Positions 46,318 to 55,108 of a stretch of DNA of 64,000 nucleotides are shown here, in pieces. A model generated the notes under the pieces. It did no database searches and had not been told where the DNA came from. It saw only the letters and a list, made by a program, of their open reading frames with translations. Position 1 is the first letter of the stretch; every line of letters starts with the position of its first letter. The translations under genes and the position numbers were made by a program. Source of the stretch: Streptomyces lincolnensis (lineage in GTDB: Bacteria; Actinomycetota; Actinomycetes; Streptomycetales; Streptomycetaceae); the NCBI RefSeq assembly GCF_001685355.1, contig NZ_CP016438.1, positions 5,518,001-5,582,000 on the forward strand, given 5' to 3'.

Positions 46318-46691
46318 ACCGCCCACTCGACGAACTGCACGACCACTCCGTTGGGATCGGTGACCTGGAACAGCCGCTCACCCCAGGGCTCCTCCCGCAA
46401 CGGCATGGTGATGTCCACCCCCTCGGCGCTCAGACGCTTCTCCTCGCCCTGGATGTCGCTGGTGGTGAAGGCGAGGATCAGCCCGGAGGCACGCCGGTCA
46501 CGCTGGTCGGCAGGCAGGACCTGGGTGCCGCGGGCGAGCAGCACGATGTCGACAGCGGCGTCCGGCCGGGTCAGCGAGGCGAAGCCGTCGGCGGCGGCCT
46601 GCTCGGTGTACCCCAGATGGGCCGTGAAGAACTGCTGGGAGGCGGCGACGTCGTCGACGGTGAGCGAGACGGTGGACGCGGTGATCTGCAA
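46284..46691 (-). CDS. VOC-family (glyoxalase/bleomycin-resistance fold) protein
   Basis: 135 residues. The start is TTG at 46691 (MQITASTVSLTVDDVAASQQ) with GGAG 8 bases before it. Two beta-alpha-beta-beta-beta units are seen; the second contains LREEPWGERLFQVTDPNGVV, whose terminal VQFVEW carries the conserved metal-ligand Glu. The longer frame to 46748 runs through the operators. It is divergent from a TetR regulator that probably controls it. Confidence 0.9.
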   Translation of the reverse strand: MQITASTVSLTVDDVAASQQFFTAHLGYTEQAAADGFASLTRPDAAVDIVLLARGTQVLPADQRDRRASGLILAFTTSDIQGEEKRLSAEGVDITMPLREEPWGERLFQVTDPNGVVVQFVEWAVQGAGSSVADG

Positions 46692-46717
46692 GATGCCACT
46701 CCGGGTGATAGAAAATC

Positions 46718-46783
46718 TTACTACGAACGTAAAGTTACCCCGACCCACTGAGGGGAGTCAACGTAAAAATACAACGAGTGTAA
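46718..46783. promoter_or_regulatory. Paired TetR-type operators between VOC and TetR genes
   Basis: TTACTACGAACGTAA (46718-46732) and ATACAACGAGTGTAA (46769-46783) agree at 11 of 15 positions and each has inverted TAC/GTA arms. One lies just upstream of each divergent gene, in an AT-rich patch unlike the surroundings. This is the classic arrangement for TetR autoregulation and repression of the neighbour. Confidence 0.65.
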
Positions 46784-46792
46784 GATTGCGCC

Positions 46793-47458
46793 ATGGCTAC
46801 TGCGACTACTGCCGTCACCTCGTCGTCCGCGCCTCCCGCCGGTCTGCGGGAATCGAAGAAGCAGGAGACCCGGCAGCTCATCTCCGACCACGCCACCCGC
46901 CTGTTCATCGCCCAGGGCTTCGAGCAGACCACCATCGCCGAGATCGCCGCCGCGGCACGGGTCGCCAAAAAAACAGTGACCAACTACTTCCCCCGCAAGG
47001 AAGACCTCGCCCTGGACCACCAGGACGCCTTCATCGCCTCCTTGGCCCACACCGTGGCCCACCGCCGCCCCGGCGAGTCCGCCCTGACGGCACTGCGCCG
47101 CGCCTTCACCGACGCGGCCACCGCCGCCGACCCGGTCGCCGGCTTCTCCGGCCCCGACTTCGCCCGCATGATCGCCGACAGCCCCACCCTCACCGCCCGC
47201 CTCCGCGACCTCCACGACCTACGAGAGTCCGCCCTGGCCACCACCCTCGCCACCACCACCGACACCCCCCACGACGACATCACCCCCCGCACGGCCGCCG
47301 CCCTCCTCGGCGCCGTCCACCGCACCCTGTTCCAACGCATCCAGGACCTGACCCTCGCCGACGAGTCCCCTGCGCGGATCACCACCACCGTCACAACGGA
47401 GGCGGACCTCGCCTTCGACCTTCTGGAACCGTCCCTGGGCGACTATGCGGTGGCTTGA
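46793..47458 (+). CDS. TetR-family transcriptional regulator
   Basis: 221 residues. The helix-turn-helix is at about 20-65 (ESKKQETRQLISDHATRLFI; FEQTTIAEIAAAARVAKKTV; TNYFPRKEDLALDHQ). The rest is an all-helical ligand-binding domain. It is divergent from the VOC gene with two operator-like boxes between, so it likely represses both and responds to a toxic or electrophilic compound handled by the VOC protein. A strong terminator follows 28 bp later. Confidence 0.93.
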   Translation: MATATTAVTSSSAPPAGLRESKKQETRQLISDHATRLFIAQGFEQTTIAEIAAAARVAKKTVTNYFPRKEDLALDHQDAFIASLAHTVAHRRPGESALTALRRAFTDAATAADPVAGFSGPDFARMIADSPTLTARLRDLHDLRESALATTLATTTDTPHDDITPRTAAALLGAVHRTLFQRIQDLTLADESPARITTTVTTEADLAFDLLEPSLGDYAVA

Positions 47459-47485
47459 CCCTCACGCCGCGACACCCGGCAACGT

Positions 47486-47520
47486 CAGAGGGCCCTCACC
47501 TACCCGGTGAGGGCCCTCTG
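47486..47520. terminator. Perfect 15-bp hairpin, bidirectional terminator
   Basis: CAGAGGGCCCTCACC and GGTGAGGGCCCTCTG around TACCC. It ends the tetR transcript from the left and the tRNA-Pro transcript from the right. Confidence 0.85.
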
Positions 47521-47536
47521 ATCTGCTACTCAGCTG

Positions 47537-47610
47537 TCGGGGTGGCGGGATTTGAACCCACGACCTCTTCGTCCCGAACGAAGCGCGCTGCCAAGCTGCG
47601 CTACACCCCG
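47537..47610 (-). tRNA. tRNA-Pro (anticodon CGG)
   Basis: 74 nt on the minus strand. Acceptor stem CGGGGTG/CACCCCG, D arm GTAGCGCAGCTTGGCAGCGC, anticodon stem CTTCG/CGAAG with loop TTCGGGA (anticodon CGG, reading CCG codons), and T arm GTGGGTTCAAATCCCGC are all intact. CCA is not encoded. No integrase or att duplication is seen beside it, so the site appears unoccupied. Confidence 0.96.
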
Positions 47611-47644
47611 ATTGCCGCTGCTTGTCGCGGCGACGTCGTTTACT

Positions 47645-48442
47645 TTAGCCCACCGGTGGCCGGAGACGAAATCCGGTTTTGGCCCGGTGGCGGACGGGGT
47701 TGGGGCGGGCGTGGTCGAGGGCGATGAGGAGGAGGGCGAGGGCGTAGAAGCTGAGGCCGAGGAGGAGGGCGTTGCCGAGGACGCTCTTGTAGCCGTGCTG
47801 GTCGACGTCGAGGAAGGGGTAGAGGTAGCGGTCGGGGGTGCCGGGGAGGAGCAGTTCGCCGCGGCCGAGGGAGAAGGCCAGGTAGGCGAGGGGGTAGAGG
47901 AGCCAGGGCGTGGCCTGGCGGAGGTGCAGGCGGCCGGGGGTGGTCAGGAGGAGCCAGTCCAGGAGGGCCGCGGCGGGCACCGCCGTGTGGAGGATGTGGT
48001 GGGCGAGGGTGTGCCAGCCCGACGGGGAGGCGGCGCCGCCGGCCAGAGGGCTCGTCGTCGAGAACGGGCTCGCCTCGTGCGCCAGGAGCAGGTGGTACAC
48101 CAGCGCGGTGATCGTGACGTAGAGGAGGGCCGCGCCGGTCACGGCCGACGACAGGGGGCGGCGGGCGCTCCACGCTCGGCGTGCCGAGGCCAGCATGACC
48201 AGCGCCAGCAGGATGGCGCTCTGTACCGAGAAGTAGCTCAGGGCCCGGACCGGGCTGCCGAGGAGCAGGTCGAGTGTCACCCCTGCGGCCGCCAGCAGTG
48301 CGATCAACAGGCGGTACACGGCGGCCAGCGGACGGCGTACGGGCGCCACCACCGCCGTGGCGGGGACGGGGGAGGGCAGCAGCGCGGGCATGCCGGGGAT
48401 GGCGGGCAGGTCCGGGATGTCCCTGGGTATGGGGGCGGTCAT
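47645..48442 (-). CDS. Pr6Pr-family membrane protein
   Basis: 265 residues with about six membrane helices. Family features: ALSYFSVQSAILLALVMLAS, the His-containing HTLAHHILHTAVPAAALLDW and LLYPLAYLAFSLGRGELL followed by RYLYPFLDVDQHGY. These FAR-17a/AIG1-like proteins are uncharacterised in bacteria. The gene ends 35 bases from the tRNA. No operon partner on the same strand is close. Confidence 0.88.
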   Translation of the reverse strand: MTAPIPRDIPDLPAIPGMPALLPSPVPATAVVAPVRRPLAAVYRLLIALLAAAGVTLDLLLGSPVRALSYFSVQSAILLALVMLASARRAWSARRPLSSAVTGAALLYVTITALVYHLLLAHEASPFSTTSPLAGGAASPSGWHTLAHHILHTAVPAAALLDWLLLTTPGRLHLRQATPWLLYPLAYLAFSLGRGELLLPGTPDRYLYPFLDVDQHGYKSVLGNALLLGLSFYALALLLIALDHARPNPVRHRAKTGFRLRPPVG

Positions 48443-48592
48443 GCCCTCACGCTAGGCAGGGGCGACAAAAGGGGCGATGCGGGCGGGCCGTGCGGGTTAA
48501 TCCCGACCCGGCCCGTCACCTCCGGCCCATCCCATCGTCCCCGGCTCACCAGCCCCCTCCGGGGCTACCACCCCAGAAGCATCAGACGCCCC

Positions 48593-49519
48593 CTACCCGC
48601 GCCCCACCAACGTCAACAACGTCACCTCCGGCGGACACGCGAACCGCACCGGCGTGTACCGGCTCGCCCCGCACCCAGCCGACACGTGCAGATACGCCCC
48701 ATGGCCGTCCGCCATGTGCCGGGACAGGCCCTTGACCCGGTCCGTGTCCAGGTCGCAGTTGGTGACGAAGGCGCCGTAGAAGGGGAGGCAGATCTGGCCG
48801 CCGTGGGTGTGGCCCGCGAGGATCAGGGGATAGCCGTCGGCCGTGAAGGAATCCAGCACCCGGAGATACGGGGCGTGGACGACGCCCATGGAGAAGTCCG
48901 CGCCGGCCGACGGGCCGCCGGCCACCTCCGCGTAGCGGTCGCGCTTGATGTGCGGGTCGTCCAGGCCCGTGAGCTCCACCGACACGCCCTCGATCTTGAG
49001 CATGCCGCGCGTGTTCGTGAGGTTCTGCCAGCCCGCCGCGTCGAAGCCGTCCCGCAGGTCCTCCCACGGGTTGTGGATCACGCCCACGGCGGGTGCGTTG
49101 CCGTTGAGGCCGTGGCGGCCCTGGGCCTTCTCGAACAGGTAGCGGGCGGGGTTGCGGAGGGTGGGGCCGTAGTAGTCGTTGGAGCCGAAGACATAGGCGC
49201 CCGGGAACTCCATCAGGGGGCCGAGGGCGTCCAGGACCTCCGGTACGCCCTCCGGGTCCGACAGGTTGTCGCCGGTGTTGATCACGAAGTCCGGGCGCAG
49301 GCCGGCCAGCGAGCGGAGCCAGCGCTGCTTCTTGCGCTGGCCGCCGACCATGTGGATGTCGGAGACCTGGAGCACCCGCAGCGGGCGCATACCGGAGGGC
49401 AGGACGGGGACCGTCACCCGTCGCAGACGGAAGGAACGGGCTTCGAATCCCGCGGAGTAGGCCAGTCCGGCGGCGCCAACCGCCGCGATTCCCAAGGGAA
49501 CTCCGTATCGCGCGCGCAT
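48593..49519 (-). CDS. Membrane-anchored calcineurin-like metallophosphoesterase (YkuE-like)
   Basis: 308 residues. An N-terminal anchor lies at 5-22 (YGVPLGIAAVGAAGLAYSAG). The metal-site motifs follow in order: VLQVSDIHM (D-x-H), NTGDNLSD (G-D), GSNDYYGP (N-D), LAGHTHGGQICLP (G-H-x-H). Members hydrolyse lipid-linked phosphates such as UDP-diacylglucosamine analogues or act on cell-envelope substrates. The catalytic side here would be extracytoplasmic if the anchor is uncleaved. Confidence 0.92.
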   Translation of the reverse strand: MRARYGVPLGIAAVGAAGLAYSAGFEARSFRLRRVTVPVLPSGMRPLRVLQVSDIHMVGGQRKKQRWLRSLAGLRPDFVINTGDNLSDPEGVPEVLDALGPLMEFPGAYVFGSNDYYGPTLRNPARYLFEKAQGRHGLNGNAPAVGVIHNPWEDLRDGFDAAGWQNLTNTRGMLKIEGVSVELTGLDDPHIKRDRYAEVAGGPSAGADFSMGVVHAPYLRVLDSFTADGYPLILAGHTHGGQICLPFYGAFVTNCDLDTDRVKGLSRHMADGHGAYLHVSAGCGASRYTPVRFACPPEVTLLTLVGRG

Positions 49520-49632
49520 GTGTCCATCGTGTCAGACCGCGGAGGTGTCCCCGACCGCCCGCGACGGCGTCCCCGGCCGCCCCGGTGAAATGCACGGGCG
49601 CCCATCACCCGACACCTGCGACAATCAACCCC

Positions 49633-50097
49633 ATGACCACGCTCAAGTCGAAGCTTCAGGAAGACCTCAACGCCGCGATCAAGGGGCGCGACGAGCTCCG
49701 CTCCTCGACGCTCCGGCTGACGCTCACCGCGATCACCAAGGAGGAGGTCGCGGGCAAGGAGAAGCGCGAGCTCTCCGACGACGAGGTCCTCAAGGTGATC
49801 ACCAAGGAGGCGAAGAAGCGCCGCGAGGCGGCCGACGCCTTCGCGCAGGGTGGTCGTGCCGAGTCCGCCGAGCGGGAGAAGGCGGAGGGCGAGGTGCTCG
49901 CCGCGTACCTGCCCCAGCAGCTCGGCGACGAGGAGCTGAACGACATCGTCGCCCAGGCCGTCCAGGAGGCGAAGGCCGCCGGGGCGGAGGGTCCGCGGGC
50001 CATGGGCGCCGTCATGAAGATCGTGAACCCGAAGGTGGCCGGCCAGGCCGAGGGCGGCCGCGTCGCCGCGGTCGTGAAGAAGCTCCTCGCCGGCTGA
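49633..50097 (+). CDS. GatB/YqeY domain protein
   Basis: 154 residues from the ATG at 49633 (MTTLKSKLQEDLNAAIKGRD). Helical throughout; family landmarks are ELSDDEVLKVITKEAKKRRE, YLPQQLGDEELNDIVAQAVQ and MGAVMKIVNPKVAGQAEGGR. It resembles the C-terminal tRNA-binding domain of GatB, but the free-standing protein has no proven function. It is divergent from the metallophosphoesterase. Confidence 0.94.
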   Translation: MTTLKSKLQEDLNAAIKGRDELRSSTLRLTLTAITKEEVAGKEKRELSDDEVLKVITKEAKKRREAADAFAQGGRAESAEREKAEGEVLAAYLPQQLGDEELNDIVAQAVQEAKAAGAEGPRAMGAVMKIVNPKVAGQAEGGRVAAVVKKLLAG

Positions 50098-50153
50098 GCA
50101 CCCCCGGACGAGCCGGGCACCGGCACGCTCACCACACGCGACACCCGGCCCCT

Positions 50154-50660
50154 TCACGACACCCCCGCCGCCACCTCCGTACACGACACATCCGCGTCAT
50201 GCGCCACGACCCGGACGCCGTCGCGGGCGGATGAGGACCCCGGCAGGTCGACCGTGAAGCACCGCCTGGCCATCGCCTCCGCGGGGCCGAAGAGGGACGC
50301 GGAACGCTCGTAGACGCGGGAGAAGCCCACAACGGCGCGCATACGGCCGTCCGCGGACGCGGGGCTCAGCCCGTACAGCAGGCCGTTGCCGTGCCCGTTG
50401 CCCGCGGTGGACTCCAGGGTGTCCTGGACGTCCTCGCGGGAGAGCGGGCCGCCCGCGCCCCCTGCCGCGCCCCTGGCGACGAGGGCGTCCGCGAAGCGGC
50501 GGGCGTCCTCGCGGGTGCTCTCGAACGCGGCGTGCTCGCGGTCGGACTCGCGGGAACCGGCGACGATCCAGGAGACGACGAGCGTCACCAGCAGGGCGAG
50601 CAGGACCGCACCGAGGGCCTTCGCCCAGGGTGCGGTCCCGCCTCGCTGTTCAGCCGTCAT
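50154..50660 (-). CDS. Membrane-anchored hypothetical protein
   Basis: 168 residues. One N-terminal membrane helix (AKALGAVLLALLVTLVVSWI), then an extracytoplasmic domain with two cysteines (RRCFTVDLPG; ADVSCTEVA) and VVGFSRVYERSASLFGPAEA. The family is not recognised. It lies 32 bp downstream of the giant secreted esterase on the same strand and may be its operon partner. Confidence 0.7.
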   Translation of the reverse strand: MTAEQRGGTAPWAKALGAVLLALLVTLVVSWIVAGSRESDREHAAFESTREDARRFADALVARGAAGGAGGPLSREDVQDTLESTAGNGHGNGLLYGLSPASADGRMRAVVGFSRVYERSASLFGPAEAMARRCFTVDLPGSSSARDGVRVVAHDADVSCTEVAAGVS

Positions 50661-50692
50661 GCTCGCCTTGGTCGAGAGTCATGCCCGGCCGG

Positions 50693-53600
50693 CTACAGCT
50701 TGCCGAGCGCGCGGCGGAAGGCCGCCGAGTACGCCGACGTACCCGTGTTGTTCGGATGGTAGCTCTCGCGGCTGACGCACCAGGTGCCGCCGACCTCGCA
50801 GCGGAAGTCGCCGTCTCCCTCCGGGGCGGTCACGATCTTGTTGATGCCCTCGTTGTCGTCGCAGGCGCGCTTGCCCTCGAAGTCACTGTCGGGGGACTCG
50901 AAACTGACCGGGAGCCCCTGGGACTTGAGGGAGGCCACCAGGGCCTGCTGCTTGGACTCCATGTACTCGCCCATGTTGTTGATCCGGATCATGCCGGCCC
51001 CGCCGACGCCGCTGACGCACAGCGTGACGTTCTCGTTGAAGAGCCGGGGGTAGCCGAGCAGCACGATCTTGGCCTTGCCCGCCACGCTGTGGATCTCCCG
51101 CAGCACCTTCTCGACCTCGGGCATCGTGGCGTCGATGTCCGCCCTGACGTCGGCGTCAGCCGGACAGCCGGTCGTGGCGCAGCTCTGCATCACGGCCGGG
51201 AACCCGGCGTCGTTGCCGCCGACGGTGAGGGCCACCACGTCGGTGTCGTCGCTGAGCACGCCGGACTCGATCTGGAACTTCTCGTGGAAGTTGCCGTCGA
51301 ATCCCCAGGTCTCCTTCCCGTCGCTCGTCGGGGTGCCCGGCATCAGCTGCCAGGTGTGGGCGCCGGAGCAGGAGACGTCCTGGAAGTCGAGCGAGCCGGC
51401 GGCGGTGTCGGCCAGGTTGCCGATGGTGTCGGAGAAGCCCGGGAAGGTCGTCTTGCGGGCCCAGGAGTTGGCGCTGCGCCGGCAGGCGTTCCAGGTGGGC
51501 TTGCCGTTGTCCAGGTCGGAGGCGGTGGCGTAGGAGCCGGCGCCCTCACCGGAGGTGTACGAGTCGCCGAGCGCGACGACCATCTTCGGCTTGGCCGACA
51601 GCGGCTGGAAGGCGATGGCGTCCCAGGCGACGTCGTTGTCCGCCGTGCCGTCCGCGGACTCGTTGTCCAGGCTGACGGAGGGCGTGCCCTTGAACCGGTA
51701 CGTGCCCAGCTCGACCCACTGGTTCTTCTTGGACTTCTGGTTGAGATAGCGCTCGCGGGAGGTGCCGTTGCCGAGGTCGACCGTGTAGTGCGCCTGCTGG
51801 CTCTCCGCGCCCGTGGACGGCAGATGGACGAGGACACGCGCCCACTGGTCGAGGCTGCGGCCGAGCTTCCAGGTGCCGGTGACCTTCATCTGGGTGATGC
51901 GGTGTTCGGCGTTGCGGGTGTGCGCGAACCAGAAGTGCGCGCCGAGGCCGCCGCCGACCTGATGCAGGTCCTCCTTGCCCTCGTAGGTACCGTTGTTGGA
52001 GGCGAAGTCCCAGGTCAGTGAGCCGTTGCTGATGTAGGACTTGGTGCAGTCGGAGCGGAAGGTGCCGACGCCGTCGGCGACGTCGTCCACGATGATCGCG
52101 CTGGAGCCGGCCCCCGAGGGCAGTCCGCCGATCCCGCACTCGGGCATCCCGCTGTTGCCGCGGCCGAGTTCGGACCGCAGTGTCTTGTACGTCAGTGTCT
52201 CGAAGCCGCAGGTCCCGCTGCACGAGGCCCACTTGGCGTCACCGTCGTACCAGTACTGCTTGTAGCAGGCCTCGGTGGTGCACACCGGCGGGTTGGTGGC
52301 GTCACAGCCGTTGGTGGAGTTGCAGAAGGCGCCCAGCGGCGGCTTGATGGCGAGCGTCCGGTAGCCCGGGTCGTTCCACCAGGCGGCCTGGTAGCCGTGG
52401 GTGTTGCCGCTGTCCTGCACTCCGGAGTCGTTGTAGGAGCGGCCGGTGTCGATGGGGTAGGCGGCCCAGCCCATCACCTTCTCCGGGTACGGCCAGTCCT
52501 GCGGGTGGGCGGCGTCCGCGTAGCTGTTGTTGTCGAGGAAGGCGTTACGGTCGGCCGGGTACTTGGGGTTGGCCGGGTTGTTCAGCCAGCCCAGGCCCCA
52601 TTTCCCGGTGGAGTCGGGGGTGTTGAAGCCCAGGTTGTAGTTCCAGACCGCGGCGAACCAGTTCTCGATGTTCCGCGGGTCGTCGTCGTTGACCCGGACG
52701 GTCTGGCCGGTGGTGTGCAGCTCGTTCCACTTCTTCGCGAGCGTCTGCGCGGCCACGGCGACGTTCGCCGTGTAGTCGAGCGCGATCGCGCGCTGCTGGG
52801 CCTCGGGGAACGCGGGCGGCTTGCCGGGCTGCTGGCGCGAGGAGCTGCTCATCCCGTCGGTCTGCTGCCCCATGCCGTAGCCGCAGTCCGCGTCGGCCCA
52901 GTCGATCGTCCAGATCTTCTCGGGGTCGTAGCCGGTCGTGCCGGGGTAGATGTTGGTGCCGTAGAAGTTGCCGATGATCGGGTTGCCGGTCTGGCCGGGC
53001 AGGGAGTGGAAGGACGCCTGCCACATGTTGGACTCCTGCGCCAGCACGCCGAGCAGCACCTGCGCCGGGATCCGGGACCCCGCCGCCGCGCCCTTGAGCG
53101 CCGGGATGGGGAACATCGTGGACGGTGAGACCGCCGTACCGAGCCCCGCGTGCGAGCGCCAGCCGCCCTGGCTGATGTAGCCGCTGGTGAGGTTCCCCCG
53201 GATCGCCATGTCGACGGCCCACTCGACCTGGTTGGGGGTGGGCTGGAGGGCCTGCTGGTTGGGGTCGTTGCGGGGGATGGAGCAGGTCCGCTCGGGGTCG
53301 TAGGTGGTGTTCGAGGAGTCGGCAGCGGCGAGCGAGGAGCCGGTCGTGGCCGCCGGCTCGGAAGCGGCCGCCGACTTGAGGGCGGGCGAGAGCCGTTCCG
53401 CCGCGGGCGTGGTGTCCGGCGCCACCGTGAAGTCCACGTCCTTGCCGGTCGCGGGCACGGTGGCCTCCACGGTGTACGGCAGGCTGTCGGCCTCCGCGGT
53501 GGTCGCGAGCGGGTTGGTCACGTGGGAGCGCAGCCCCGTGGACACGGCCCGTTCGACGACCAGCCGGCCGTGGGAGGAGACCTCGGCACCGACGTCGGCC

Positions 53601-54601
53601 GGCAACCTGTCCACGGTGTCCGGCAGGGGGGCCACGTCCTCGGGCTTGCCGGTGAGGAACAGCCGGCCCGCCGTACCGGCGGACAGGCCGACCTTGCCGA
53701 GGGCGCCGTGCGCGAGCGCGGTCAGCTTGCCGCCCTGGGCGCGGCGGACGGTGACGTCGTCGTCCTTGCGGTCGAGGAAGGCGAGGCCGCCCTCGGCGTC
53801 GGGGTGCAGATGGAAGGCGGGGCCCGAGGTCTTCGCCAGGAGCGTGCGGGAGCCGTCGGCGCCTATGCGGGTGAGCCGGTTGCCGACGGCGGCGACCATG
53901 GTGTCACCGACCGGGACGGCCGAGGTCGCCTGGCCCGGCACGGTCACCGGGGCGCTCACCTTGCCGGTGGCGGTGTTCAGCCGCAGCAGCCGGGTCTGGC
54001 CGGCCTCCTCGTCGGCGGCCTGGGTCAGCACCGCCGTCTCGCCGGTCCCGCAGCCGGGGTTGAAGTAGGCGAGCGAGACCTGCTCGCGCAGCTTGGTCAC
54101 CTTCTGCGTGCCGAGGTCCACCACCGCGGCGAACGCCCCGCGGTCGAAGAGCGCCGGCGTGTTGGTGAACGCCCGGGGCGCGTACGCGACTACGGCCCGC
54201 TTGCCCGAGCCGGTCACACACACGTTGCCGATCCAGGCGTCGGCCTCGAACCCGTCCTCCCGCAGCGCGGCGACCTCGCGCCACTGGTACGCCTTGGCAC
54301 TGTCGGCGACCAGGACGTGCAGGCCCCGGGAGTCGCCGACCACGGTGACGGCCCGGTCCTTCGAGGTGCGCCAGTCCTTGGGCAGCGTGCTGTCGGGCCG
54401 TTCCACCTTCGGCGGATGGGTCTGCGCCGGACCGGGCGGGGCCGGATCCTGACCGGCCCTCGCGGGCTCGCCCGGTGCGGACACCGCCGGGTCGGCGTCT
54501 GCGGCGGCGGAGGCGGCCCAGGCGGGTCCCGACGGCAGCAGGGCGACTGTCACGGCCGTGATCGCCGCGGCCGACCATCTCTTACGGACTCTGCGTCTCA
54601 T
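50693..54601 (-). CDS. 1302-aa secreted multidomain protein with SGNH/GDSL hydrolase
   Basis: Signal peptide at 1-30 (RRRVRKRWSAAAITAVTVAL ... AWAAS). Residues about 60-330 look like a beta-propeller. At about 490-720 a lysozyme-like or transglycosylase-like region holds QVLLGVLAQESNMWQASFHS and CGYGMGQQTDGM. A golvesin/xly-type carbohydrate-binding-like domain lies at about 840-990 (VADGVGTFRSDCTKSYISNG). The SGNH hydrolase at about 1000-1302 has ALGDSYTSGEG, LTVGGNDAGF and SYHPNNTG. The combination suggests a cell-wall or polymer-acting esterase. The ATG at 54601 has AGGAGA 8 bases upstream. An operator-like palindrome lies about 105 bp upstream. Confidence 0.9.
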   Translation of the reverse strand: MRRRVRKRWSAAAITAVTVALLPSGPAWAASAAADADPAVSAPGEPARAGQDPAPPGPAQTHPPKVERPDSTLPKDWRTSKDRAVTVVGDSRGLHVLVADSAKAYQWREVAALREDGFEADAWIGNVCVTGSGKRAVVAYAPRAFTNTPALFDRGAFAAVVDLGTQKVTKLREQVSLAYFNPGCGTGETAVLTQAADEEAGQTRLLRLNTATGKVSAPVTVPGQATSAVPVGDTMVAAVGNRLTRIGADGSRTLLAKTSGPAFHLHPDAEGGLAFLDRKDDDVTVRRAQGGKLTALAHGALGKVGLSAGTAGRLFLTGKPEDVAPLPDTVDRLPADVGAEVSSHGRLVVERAVSTGLRSHVTNPLATTAEADSLPYTVEATVPATGKDVDFTVAPDTTPAAERLSPALKSAAASEPAATTGSSLAAADSSNTTYDPERTCSIPRNDPNQQALQPTPNQVEWAVDMAIRGNLTSGYISQGGWRSHAGLGTAVSPSTMFPIPALKGAAAGSRIPAQVLLGVLAQESNMWQASFHSLPGQTGNPIIGNFYGTNIYPGTTGYDPEKIWTIDWADADCGYGMGQQTDGMSSSSRQQPGKPPAFPEAQQRAIALDYTANVAVAAQTLAKKWNELHTTGQTVRVNDDDPRNIENWFAAVWNYNLGFNTPDSTGKWGLGWLNNPANPKYPADRNAFLDNNSYADAAHPQDWPYPEKVMGWAAYPIDTGRSYNDSGVQDSGNTHGYQAAWWNDPGYRTLAIKPPLGAFCNSTNGCDATNPPVCTTEACYKQYWYDGDAKWASCSGTCGFETLTYKTLRSELGRGNSGMPECGIGGLPSGAGSSAIIVDDVADGVGTFRSDCTKSYISNGSLTWDFASNNGTYEGKEDLHQVGGGLGAHFWFAHTRNAEHRITQMKVTGTWKLGRSLDQWARVLVHLPSTGAESQQAHYTVDLGNGTSRERYLNQKSKKNQWVELGTYRFKGTPSVSLDNESADGTADNDVAWDAIAFQPLSAKPKMVVALGDSYTSGEGAGSYATASDLDNGKPTWNACRRSANSWARKTTFPGFSDTIGNLADTAAGSLDFQDVSCSGAHTWQLMPGTPTSDGKETWGFDGNFHEKFQIESGVLSDDTDVVALTVGGNDAGFPAVMQSCATTGCPADADVRADIDATMPEVEKVLREIHSVAGKAKIVLLGYPRLFNENVTLCVSGVGGAGMIRINNMGEYMESKQQALVASLKSQGLPVSFESPDSDFEGKRACDDNEGINKIVTAPEGDGDFRCEVGGTWCVSRESYHPNNTGTSAYSAAFRRALGKL

Positions 54602-54698
54602 CCAGCTTCTCCTGAAGTGGGAAAGAGCTTTTCTACGGCAATGGGGCGCAGGCAAATGTGCCATGCGCCCCAGCCGGGCAGATCCGTGTCGGTGCAGC

Positions 54699-54714
54699 TG
54701 GCGTGAATACGCCG
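54699..54714. promoter_or_regulatory. Palindromic operator copy 1
   Basis: TGGCGTGAATACGCCG, centred about 105 bp before the start of the secreted SGNH gene and abutting the end of the luxR gene. It matches the boxes at 55042 and 56545. Confidence 0.7.
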
Positions 54715-54933
54715 TCAGCCGATTTCCAGCAGTCCGAGTTCCTGGGCCCTGGCGCCCAGGGCGACCCGTCCCGTGGCCCCCACCCGAAGCATCAGGCCCT
54801 GTACTCGGCGTTGTACCGTGCGATACCCCATATTCAGACGCCGGGCAATTGTCGCGTCGTCAAGACCTGAATACATCATATTGAGGATCTTGCTCTCGAT
54901 TTCAGTTATCTCCAGCACCTCAGGCAATGTCAT
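54715..54933 (-). CDS. Orphan LuxR-type HTH protein (DNA-binding domain only)
   Basis: 72 residues. The whole protein is a GerE/LuxR-type helix-turn-helix: ITEIESKILNMMYSGLDDAT, IARRLNMGYRTVQRRVQGLM, RVGATGRVALGARAQELGLL. There is no receiver or ligand domain, as in GerE of Bacillus. It lies between the giant secreted esterase and a divergent operon of small secreted proteins, all preceded by the same palindrome, so it is the obvious candidate regulator, possibly autoregulated. ATG at 54933; the ribosome site is weak (GGGGGCGC). Confidence 0.88.
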   Translation of the reverse strand: MTLPEVLEITEIESKILNMMYSGLDDATIARRLNMGYRTVQRRVQGLMLRVGATGRVALGARAQELGLLEIG

Positions 54934-55041
54934 GCGCCCCCGTCAAACGGTCCCATCACATTGTGTACACCTTATGAAAAATTCGAGGAAAGCGGAAGCA
55001 GAATAAATCTCGCCAAGTTGGCCAATACGGTGCAAGGTAGG

Positions 55042-55057
55042 TGGCGTGATCACGCCA
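55042..55057. promoter_or_regulatory. Palindromic operator copy 2 (perfect)
   Basis: TGGCGTGATCACGCCA is a perfect 16-bp palindrome between divergent luxR (116 bp from its start) and the small secreted protein operon (59 bp from its start). Confidence 0.75.
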
Positions 55058-55108
55058 AACCGGCTGTTCGGCTGACCTGAAACATGCGGTCGCCCCTAGG
55101 GTCACCGC

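Noticed and set aside
47537..47640. tRNA-Pro as an integration site for a mobile element
   Set aside because: No integrase, excisionase or repeated 3' tRNA fragment is visible on either side.
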